In this document: positions 7,323 to 12,929 of the stretch, in pieces | Layout of the letters: the number at the start of each line of letters is the position of its first letter | Position numbering within the stretch: the first letter of the stretch is position 1 | NCBI GenBank assembly: GCA_044346855.1 | Contig: JBIIYJ010000142.1 | Span: forward strand, 1-12,929 | DNA from: CAIKKV01 sp044346855 | Lineage (GTDB): Bacteria > Verrucomicrobiota > Kiritimatiellia > CAIKKV01 | Direction of reading: 5' to 3' | DNA: 12,929 bases | Notes under the pieces: model-generated | What the model saw: the letters and a program-made list of their open reading frames with translations, nothing else | Database searches by the model: none | Told to the model about the DNA's origin: nothing | Made by a program: the position numbers and the translations under genes

Positions 7323-7766
7323 TCACTGGACAAGGGTTGAAAACGTGTTGGTCGTCACGGCGTCCCAGAGGGGCGACCGGAACGCGATGTCGATATGAAT
7401 CTCCGCATACGCCCCGCTGGCCGCCTCCGTCACCGACTGGTCCCCGCCGTGCCAGACCACCCGGGCCTGCCGCACGATGGGCGCGCCGGTGTAGCTCGCG
7501 TTGGTGTCGGTGCTCCACCAGTAGGAGGAGGCCCGGAAATCCTCGAGGTCGTAGGACAGGATCTCCTCCAGCTTCTCCTTGCCCAGGGCCCTCGCCTCCG
7601 TGGCCAGCCGCGCATACTCGGCGTAGCGCCGGGCCTGCCACCCAACCCGGAACAGCCCCGCGCCGATGCCCGAGAGGACCGTCAGGGCCACCATCATTTC
7701 GACCAGCGTCAGCCCCCGGGACCCGGACGGGCTGCGGACGCGCCACCCATGTCGCTGCGTGTTCAA
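7323..7766 (-). CDS. PilV-like type IV pilin / pseudopilin (copy 2)
   Basis: Pilin-like protein of 147 aa. The chosen start is TTG at 7766, because GGAGGGA stands about 6 nt upstream. The longer in-frame ATG at 7838 would give an untypically long leader with no ribosome site. The leader ends in GSRG, then LTLVEMMVAL (Glu at mature position 5) and a hydrophobic helix. The body aligns with the product of 541-954 without long gaps (ARRYAEY, RLATEAR, WHG, AFRSPLW, TNTFS). It is first in a run of same-strand genes (PilV-, PilW- and PilX-like, kinase, regulator) that may be one transcript. No convincing promoter was found before it; a poor sigma-54-like match lies at 7787-7800. Confidence 0.87.
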   Translation of the reverse strand: MNTQRHGWRVRSPSGSRGLTLVEMMVALTVLSGIGAGLFRVGWQARRYAEYARLATEARALGKEKLEEILSYDLEDFRASSYWWSTDTNASYTGAPIVRQARVVWHGGDQSVTEAASGAYAEIHIDIAFRSPLWDAVTTNTFSTLVQ

Positions 7767-7961
7767 GGAATCCCTCCAATCATGATGCCCAAAGTGTTCC
7801 CCGCCCGGCCCGGTGCGGCCATCGGGAAAGCGCCGCAAAATAGAGGCTGAATTGACTGAGCGCGTCTAAGGGAAAGCGACAGCCGACTCGGGGCATCGCC
7901 TGAGCTTTGAGGTGGACATCGCTCCGGCGGGTCATTAGGGTATCGGGAAACAGGGGGACCC

Positions 7962-9887
7962 ATGCGCACGCCCATTTTACGCCTGGCCAGGCCGGCCGCG
8001 GCCGCTCTCGTCTTCCTGCTGGCCGCGCGCGCCCCCGCGGCGCATCGCGACCTGCCCGACCCCGGGTTCGGCTTCCGCTCCTTCTACGTCACCTGGGGCG
8101 GCACGACGAACGCCGTCTTCGAGTCGTTCCTGAAAGAGGTCCGCCCCGAAATCGTGCAGTGCGGCTTCTACGGCCCGCTGTTCCACGGGTACGCCGACGA
8201 CCCGAAATCGACCGGCTACCCCATGCAGCTGCCCGTCCCGGGCCAGCGCGAGGCGCTGGCCGTGCAGCGGGGCGTGAACCGCAAGATCCACGGCCTGGGC
8301 CTCAAGGTCGTGGGCCACTTCCAGATGGTCAACGTCATCGCCGACCCCGCGCGCACCAACGGCTTCCTGGCCTTCTACGACCGCGGCTGGCCGGCCTCCG
8401 ACCTGGGGCCCCGGCCGCACCCCGACGTCCGCGAGCTGCTGATGCGGGACGTTGGCGGAAACGTGCTGTCCAACGTCCACTACGTGACCTACGTCGGCCT
8501 CTGCTGGAACAGCCCCTTCGCTCGCGAACTGCTCAAGCGCATGCTCAGGCTGGCCGTGGTGGACGGCGGGCTCGACGGCGTGATGGTGAACTACAACTAC
8601 CGCTGGAAGTGCGCCTGCCCCCATTGCCAGGCCGGCTTCAAACAGTGGCTGGAAGGCCGGTATAAACCGGACGAGTTGAGCGCGCAATTCGGCATCACCA
8701 ACCTGGCGGACCATGTGTTTCCCGCCATCGCCGGGGCCATCCCGGGCTACTGCGAATCCAACGCCGCCCCCCTTGACCGCGCGGCCCAGCGCTGGGCCGC
8801 CGTGGCGTTCAAGGCCGCCTTTGACGAGATCTTCATCCGCTACGGCCGCACGCTGAAGAAGGACCTGATCGTGGCGACCTGGAATCACCTCGGCGATGTG
8901 TCGGTGTCGGAGGAGCGCGCCTACCTGCCCCTGGACCTCTGGGGGCGCGGCGAGAACTATTTCTGGTACAGCGGCGGATACGGGCCGACCAAGCTGGCGG
9001 AGGGCAAGCTGGGCGACGGCTGGCTGGATTGCCTGTACCTGCGCGAGTTCGCGCGCGGCAAGCCCTTCATGCTGGGCAAGTACGAGCCCGTCCGCCTGCG
9101 CAACTGCGTGGCCGAGGCCCTGGCCACCGGCGGGAGCGGCATGGGCTTGTACATGGACATCGCGGATCCGGAGGGCTACAGGGCGCTGGCTCAATACCTG
9201 ACCTTCCCGCGCCGGTTCCCGTTCCTGTTCGAGGAGCTGGAGTCCGCCGCCGACGTCGCCCTGCTATGGCCGCGGGCGGACGTGCAGGGGGGCAACCGCG
9301 AGGCGGCCGCGGCGTTCCGGGACGCGGGCAGGCTGCTGAGCGAGCGCCAGATCGTAATGGACGTGCTGACCGACGGCCTTGCCGATTCGAACCGTCTCGC
9401 CCGTTACAAGGCGGTGCTGGTGCCGGGGCCTGCTGTCCTGCCGGCGGACTTGCAGGACCATCTGAATGCGTATGCCCGCCGGGGCGGGGCCGTCCTTCGC
9501 GTGGATACCAATTCCGCGGCCGACCTGGCCGGGAATCTGAAGGCGCTGTCGGGATGCTCGGTCGAGGCGCCCTGGACGGTGAAGGCCATGCTGTGGAAGG
9601 GGGACGGCCGGCTTGTCCTGCACCTGGTGAATTACAACCGCGACGAGGAAAAGGCGGCGGGCCTGCCGAAGAAGCCCCGGGCGGAATGCCCGGTTCCCGC
9701 GACCAACGTCGTCTGCCGCCTGGTGCTGCCCGCCGGGGCCCGCGTGAAGACGGTGCGGCTGTTCCAGCCCGAGACGGCGAAGCCGCGTGACCTGCCGTTC
9801 GAAAGAGGGCCCGCCGGGGTGTCCTTTGTCGTTCCCGAATTCGAAGTCTACGGGGTTGTCGAGGTCCGCGGGCGCGGCGTGCGATAG
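7962..9887 (+). CDS. Secreted glycoside-hydrolase-like protein (GH42-like TIM barrel)
   Basis: Exported protein of 641 aa. Residues 1-27 form a Sec signal peptide (basic MRTPILRLAR, hydrophobic AAAALVFLLAA, then APAA before the likely cut). Residues 30-415 read as a TIM barrel: GFGFRSFYVTW at the start, LDGVMVNYNYRWKCACPHC with Cys217/219/222 followed by FKQWLEGRY, and ATWNHLG. The C-x-C-P-x-C then Phe-x-x-Trp-Leu pattern is common in GH42-like and related uncharacterised barrel families. Residues about 425-530 resemble the flavodoxin/GATase-like domain that follows GH42 barrels (DVALLWPRADVQ, YKAVLVPGPAVLP). Residues 540-636 are a beta domain (LVLHLVNYN). ATG 7962 has AGGGGGA just upstream. 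I cannot point to the catalytic acid pair, so activity and substrate are unknown, and it may be a non-catalytic relative. It is a lone gene, diverging from the pilin operon. Confidence 0.8.
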   Translation: MRTPILRLARPAAAALVFLLAARAPAAHRDLPDPGFGFRSFYVTWGGTTNAVFESFLKEVRPEIVQCGFYGPLFHGYADDPKSTGYPMQLPVPGQREALAVQRGVNRKIHGLGLKVVGHFQMVNVIADPARTNGFLAFYDRGWPASDLGPRPHPDVRELLMRDVGGNVLSNVHYVTYVGLCWNSPFARELLKRMLRLAVVDGGLDGVMVNYNYRWKCACPHCQAGFKQWLEGRYKPDELSAQFGITNLADHVFPAIAGAIPGYCESNAAPLDRAAQRWAAVAFKAAFDEIFIRYGRTLKKDLIVATWNHLGDVSVSEERAYLPLDLWGRGENYFWYSGGYGPTKLAEGKLGDGWLDCLYLREFARGKPFMLGKYEPVRLRNCVAEALATGGSGMGLYMDIADPEGYRALAQYLTFPRRFPFLFEELESAADVALLWPRADVQGGNREAAAAFRDAGRLLSERQIVMDVLTDGLADSNRLARYKAVLVPGPAVLPADLQDHLNAYARRGGAVLRVDTNSAADLAGNLKALSGCSVEAPWTVKAMLWKGDGRLVLHLVNYNRDEEKAAGLPKKPRAECPVPATNVVCRLVLPAGARVKTVRLFQPETAKPRDLPFERGPAGVSFVVPEFEVYGVVEVRGRGVR

Positions 9888-9891
9888 GCGT

Positions 9892-10191
9892 TTTGCGCCA
9901 GGCATTTGCATGAGGCGTCGCAGAGCTCCGCCCTCCGTATGACAATCGAGCGACAGTCGTCCGGAGGGGCGAGCTCCGCGAGCCCTCATGTGCCAGGTTT
10001 GCGCCAGGCATTCGCATGAGGCGTCGTGGAACTCCGCCCTCCGTATGACAGTCGAGCGACGTTCGTCCGGAGGGGCGAGCTCCGCGAGCCCTCATGTGCC
10101 AGGTTTGCGCCAGGCATTCGCATGAGGCGTCGTGGAACTCCGCCCTCCGTATGGCTTTCATGGCAAGCCCCGCGAGCCCTCATGTGCCAGG
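9892..10191. repeat. Three tandem copies of a palindromic repeat of about 106 bp
   Basis: Head-to-tail units at 9892-9997 and 9998-10103 (106 bp each, 7 differences by eye) and 10104-10191 (88 bp). Each starts TTTGCGCCAGGCATT and ends CCCTCATGTGCCAGG. Each unit can fold on itself: GCATGAGG pairs with CCCTCATGTGC, and the inner arm GAGCTCCGCCCTCCG pairs with CGGAGGGGCGAGCTC, closing on a loop of about 22 nt. In copy 3 the inner arm and loop are replaced by a GGCTT/AAGCC hairpin. The array fills the gap between two convergent genes and could act as a two-way terminator or be a REP/MITE-like mobile repeat. No transposase is nearby. Confidence 0.92.
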
Positions 10192-12132
10192 CAGGTGACC
10201 CGGCACGTCCAGCGCCCGCAGGCGGGGGCCGGTGCCGAAGAAATAGCGGCCGGCGGCGAGGGCGCCGCCCGCCTCCGGGCCTTCCGACTCCGCGCGCCAC
10301 AGCAGCTCGATCTTGCATGTTCCCAATTTGACCCTGTAGATCCCGGACCGGGTGGCCCCGTAGAGGTAGTGCGCGTCCCGCTGGAAGCTGACCTCCAGGG
10401 GCCAGCCGGCCTCGGCGGACAGGTCGGCCTGGCTGACGATCCGATGGCGCAGGGTGTCGAACAGCACGAGCTTGGCGTCCAGCGCGTTTTCCGGGGCCAC
10501 GTGCACCACGGCGTAGGCCAGCCCCTGGCCCGCGTATTCCAGGTCCATGACGCCGATGATTTCCAGCCCGAGGTCGGTCCGCTCCCGCTCCTGGTCCTGC
10601 TCCGGATTCCAGAACACCAGCCCCGCCCGCTCCGCCTTGGGCCGGGTTCCGCTGCCCCCGTGGATGCAGAAGCCGACCACGAGGGATTTCGCCTCGGGCA
10701 CGTAGGTGAGGGAGTAGGGGCTGCACGCCGGCAGCAGGTCGCGGTGGGCGCCGCCGAACGTGTCGGTCCGCGGATCGTACCACGACAGCGTGCCGCCCCA
10801 CATGCCGTAGTCGGGCACGGAGGCCACCCAGACCTTGCCGCCGGGCCCCGCCACCATGTCGCGCGGCCGGAACGCCACCCCGTCCATCCGGCCCAGGACG
10901 CAGGGATTGGACAGCGACGGGTGGCCGAGCGCGACGGGCCAGCCCAGCCAGCGCAGGGGATCGAGCTGGCGCGGCAGGGGCCGCAGGCCCGGCGGCGACC
11001 CCTCCAGGCGCCCGAAGGTGTAGGGGCGGGAGGGGTCGTAGACGCTCAGGACGCCGTGGGTGTAGGCGCAGGAATAGAGCTTCCCGTCCAGCCAGTCCAT
11101 GGAATAGGTCTGGCCGGAGCAGACCGAGTTGCTGCCGTGGTCGGTCAGCGTGTTCCCCGCGATGTCGTAGCTGAAGAAATGGAGCGGCAGGGCGCTGGAG
11201 CCGTAGAGCTTTCCGTCCCGGCCGGGGCGGACGACATAGACCCCGCTGCCGCCGGCCTCGAACTCAAGGCGCAGGGCGCGGCGCTTCCCGCCGGGGCCGG
11301 TCACCTCGATCGTCCGGTACAGGTTCAGGTAGTGCTGGTTGCCGTCGATCCACCGGAAGGTGGAGCCGTCGGGCAGCGGCGCGGCCGCCGCGCGGGCGGG
11401 CCGCTCCGCTACCGGGACGGCCGCGCCGCCCTGCAGCCGGAGCACGCCCTCGTGGCTGTCCACGTACAGGAACCCGTCGGCCCCCTTGTACAGGTCGACG
11501 CGGCCGGTTCCCGACTGGGTGTCCGCCACGGGGCCGACCGTCCGGTGTGTTCCCGAAACAGGGTCAACCAGCTCGACGTGCGGCCGGGCCATCTTGACCA
11601 GGCAGGCCACGGCGCCGTCGTCCCCGCACTGGGCGTACAGGTACTGGTCCGTTTCGTCCAGGCGGCCAAGCTGCTCGAGCGACCCCGCGCCGGGCCGGTA
11701 GCGGGCGAGGTGGCAGCGGCCGTAGCTCCCGATGTAGAGGCTGCCGTCCGGCGCCTCGGCCAGGCTGCACGGGAAGACGTTTTCCGTGGGGTGGAGGGAC
11801 CCGAGGTCGGCCACCGTTTTGGTGACGGGATCGAAGGCGAGCAGGCTGCCGCAGCCGCTCGCGCCGGGGCGCTCGGGCTTGGAGGCCGCCATGAAGACCT
11901 TTTTCCAGCGGCTGCTCCACAGCGATGGCCGTGCGCCGGTGAAGCCCGCGGGCGCGCTGAAGCGCTCGCAGGCGCCCGTCTCGGGGTTGACCTGGAGCAG
12001 GAAGAGGCCGGCGCCGGATTCCTGGCCCATCACGGTGTAGAGGCAGGGCCGGCCGGCGCCGTCCTCCCCGGCGAAGGGGGCGGTGGCGATGACGCCCTGG
12101 ACGGGAATGCCGATGTCGTGCGGAGTCGTCAT
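10180..12132 (-). CDS. Large beta-propeller protein of unknown function
   Basis: Protein of 650 aa made of repeated beta-propeller-type segments such as GSLLAFDPVTKTVADLG, DGSLYIGSYG-LARYRPG, DGKLYGSS-FFSYDIAGN and GGKVWVAS-LSWYDPRTD, each a strand pair followed by a Tyr/Phe-Asp-Pro turn. This is the look of NHL, kelch or Vgb-like propellers, but I do not recognise the exact family. There is no signal peptide or membrane segment, so it is predicted cytoplasmic, unlike many propellers of this kind. ATG 12132 overlaps the Maf stop (ATGA) with AAAGGA upstream, so the two are co-translated. The stop TGA (10180-10182) lies within the third copy of the palindromic repeat. The last four or five residues are therefore repeat-derived and the natural C-terminus may have been changed. 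Substrate or partner is unknown. Confidence 0.8.
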   Translation of the reverse strand: MTTPHDIGIPVQGVIATAPFAGEDGAGRPCLYTVMGQESGAGLFLLQVNPETGACERFSAPAGFTGARPSLWSSRWKKVFMAASKPERPGASGCGSLLAFDPVTKTVADLGSLHPTENVFPCSLAEAPDGSLYIGSYGRCHLARYRPGAGSLEQLGRLDETDQYLYAQCGDDGAVACLVKMARPHVELVDPVSGTHRTVGPVADTQSGTGRVDLYKGADGFLYVDSHEGVLRLQGGAAVPVAERPARAAAAPLPDGSTFRWIDGNQHYLNLYRTIEVTGPGGKRRALRLEFEAGGSGVYVVRPGRDGKLYGSSALPLHFFSYDIAGNTLTDHGSNSVCSGQTYSMDWLDGKLYSCAYTHGVLSVYDPSRPYTFGRLEGSPPGLRPLPRQLDPLRWLGWPVALGHPSLSNPCVLGRMDGVAFRPRDMVAGPGGKVWVASVPDYGMWGGTLSWYDPRTDTFGGAHRDLLPACSPYSLTYVPEAKSLVVGFCIHGGSGTRPKAERAGLVFWNPEQDQERERTDLGLEIIGVMDLEYAGQGLAYAVVHVAPENALDAKLVLFDTLRHRIVSQADLSAEAGWPLEVSFQRDAHYLYGATRSGIYRVKLGTCKIELLWRAESEGPEAGGALAAGRYFFGTGPRLRALDVPGHLPGT

Positions 12133-12722
12133 GATGGTCCTTTCATCCTGGCCAGCAGGCGGTCCAGCAGGTCCAGCGGCAAGCCCACCACGGTGGAGGG
12201 GTCGCCCTCGAGTTTTTCGACGATTGACAGGCCGCCCTCCTGGAGGGCGTAGGCGCCCGCGCAGAACAGCGGCTTCACCCGTTCGACGTGGCGGCGGAGG
12301 CGGGCGTGGCTCCAGGGCCGCAGGGTCACCTCGGCCCGGTCCTCGCCCGCCTCGAAGCGGGGCGCCCCGCCGGGCGGCATGAAGGCCACGCAGAGTGCGG
12401 AGACGAGCGTGTGGGGGCGGCCGGCGAGATAGGCCAGCATGGCGACGGCGTCCTCCTCGTCCCGCGGCTTGCCCAGGATGCGGTCGCCGCAGAAGGCGAT
12501 GGTGTCGGCCGCCAGCACGAGGGCGCCGGGGTGACGGCGGACGGCGGCCTCGGCCTTGAGCCGCGCGAGCCGGCGGGCGTGGGCCGCCGGATCCTCGCCC
12601 GGCGCGGGGGCCGGCTCGGGAATGCCCGTCGGATCCTGGATGAAGTCGTAGCCCGCCGCGAGCAGCAGCTCGGCGCGGCCGCGGGAGGCGGAGGCGAGGA
12701 TGAGAGGGTGGGGCAGGTTCAT
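12129..12722 (-). CDS. maf: Maf family nucleotide pyrophosphatase (YhdE-like)
   Basis: Cytoplasmic nucleoside triphosphate pyrophosphatase of 197 aa. The family removes non-canonical or excess nucleotides (dTTP, UTP and modified bases) and has been linked to septum control. Motifs: SASRGR (11-16) for phosphate binding, the AADT block with likely catalytic Asp73, GKPRD (84-88), GRPHT (101-105), and AGAYALQEGG...GDPSTVVGLPL near the end. The AADT and GAY motifs favour the dTTP/UTP (YhdE) branch over the YceF branch. ATG 12722 is chosen. The in-frame TTG 12761 is part of a -35 box and cannot be the start if that promoter is used. The transcript should begin only about 4 nt before the ATG with no ribosome site, so it is probably near-leaderless. 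It overlaps the propeller gene by 4 bp. Confidence 0.93.
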   Translation of the reverse strand: MNLPHPLILASASRGRAELLLAAGYDFIQDPTGIPEPAPAPGEDPAAHARRLARLKAEAAVRRHPGALVLAADTIAFCGDRILGKPRDEEDAVAMLAYLAGRPHTLVSALCVAFMPPGGAPRFEAGEDRAEVTLRPWSHARLRRHVERVKPLFCAGAYALQEGGLSIVEKLEGDPSTVVGLPLDLLDRLLARMKGPS

Positions 12723-12732
12723 GGTAGGCGCC

Positions 12733-12761
12733 ACTATAAGGGGCGGGAGAAGGAGGGTCAA
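12733..12761 (-). promoter_or_regulatory. Sigma-70-type promoter of the maf operon
   Basis: On the minus strand TTGACC (12761-12756) is followed by exactly 17 bp and TATAGT (12738-12733), each one base from consensus. Transcription should start near 12726, about 4 nt before the Maf ATG. Confidence 0.78.
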
Positions 12762-12769
12762 GTGGCTTC

Positions 12770-12835
12770 GGGCCGGGGACGGGACGGGGAAGCGGAGAGG
12801 CCGCGGCCTCTACGCTTCCCGTCCCGCCCCGGCCC
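12770..12835. terminator. Long GC-rich inverted repeat, possible terminator
   Basis: Arms 12770-12802 and 12805-12835 pair over about 31 bp with two single-base bulges and one mismatch, around a 2-nt GC centre. No T-run follows on either strand, so it is not a classic intrinsic terminator. It lies 9 bp upstream of the maf -35 box and could block read-through from an off-window gene. Confidence 0.6.
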
Positions 12836-12888
12836 TGCGCTGTGGGTGAGAAGAGTTCATTCGCATGTAATACTCGCGAGTGGCGACT

Positions 12889-12912
12889 GAATCCTAATCG
12901 TAATCTTAATCC
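12889..12912. repeat. Short hexamer array (TAATCN)
   Basis: GAATCC-TAATCG-TAATCT-TAATCC: four 6-bp units, the first imperfect. A perfect 10-bp palindrome, ACTCGCGAGT, lies just before it at 12872-12881. The rest of 12836-12929 shows no gene. Confidence 0.6.
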
Positions 12913-12929
12913 TTCTGAACTCAGCCGCG

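Noticed and set aside
7787..7800. Sigma-54 promoter before the copy-2 PilV-like gene
   Set aside because: GG-N10-GC spacing is present but most other consensus positions fail, and the predicted start would fall inside the ribosome site.
7977..9194. Open frame of 405 codons on the minus strand
   Set aside because: It is antisense to the glycoside-hydrolase-like gene, which has a signal peptide, a ribosome site and recognisable domains.
9892..10191. CRISPR array
   Set aside because: The units are about 106 bp, contiguous and without unique spacers, and there are no cas genes.
10132..12252. Open frame of 706 codons on the plus strand opposite the propeller and Maf genes
   Set aside because: It is the antisense shadow of high-GC genes. 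It has low-complexity Ala/Gly/Arg/Val translation with no motif, while the minus strand carries clear Maf motifs and propeller repeats.

Overview
The window is high-GC bacterial DNA, almost fully coding, with genes on both strands. No rRNA, tRNA, CRISPR array or transposase was seen. The gene content (type IV pilin-like cassettes, a CHASE4 histidine kinase with an NtrC-type regulator, a secreted glycoside-hydrolase-like protein, a large beta-propeller) fits a free-living Gram-negative organism. My best guess is the PVC superphylum, for example Kiritimatiellota, Lentisphaerota or Verrucomicrobiota. That guess rests on general resemblance only.

Layout. (a) 1-7766, all minus strand: a pilus / type II secretion-like locus. 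In transcription order it holds a PilV-like pseudopilin (7323-7766), a PilW-like pseudopilin (6752-7309), a very large PilX-like protein with an internal array of EF-hand-like repeats (4470-6749), a CHASE4 sensor kinase broken by a frameshift (2599-4385) and an NtrC-family response regulator (1121-2602). An AT-richer intergenic region follows, carrying a consensus sigma-54 promoter. Last come a second PilV-like gene (541-954) and a second PilW-like gene that runs off the edge (1-529). The two PilV/PilW pairs are paralogous in sequence, gene order and spacing, so the window holds two copies of one cassette around a two-component system. (b) 7767-7961: divergent spacer. (c) 7962-9887, plus strand: an exported glycoside-hydrolase-like protein. 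(d) 9888-10191: three head-to-tail copies of a strongly palindromic repeat of about 106 bp; the third has a different core and supplies the stop codon of the next gene. (e) 10180-12722, minus strand: a two-gene operon of Maf nucleotide pyrophosphatase and a beta-propeller protein with a 4-bp ATGA overlap, under a strong sigma-70-like promoter. (f) 12762-12929: non-coding, with a nearly perfect 31-33 bp inverted repeat, a palindrome and a short hexamer array.

How the parts may work together (inference): the regulator has an intact GAFTGA loop, so it should activate sigma-54 promoters, and the consensus sigma-54 promoter just downstream of its gene is the obvious target. The simplest model is that the CHASE4 kinase senses an extracytoplasmic signal, the regulator is phosphorylated, and the second pseudopilin cassette is switched on. 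The first cassette is co-oriented with the two-component genes. The putative calcium-binding array in the PilX-like protein may add a cation-dependent feature to the pilus tip or surface structure. The kinase reading frame is interrupted in this sequence, so the circuit is either damaged or the assembly has an indel error.
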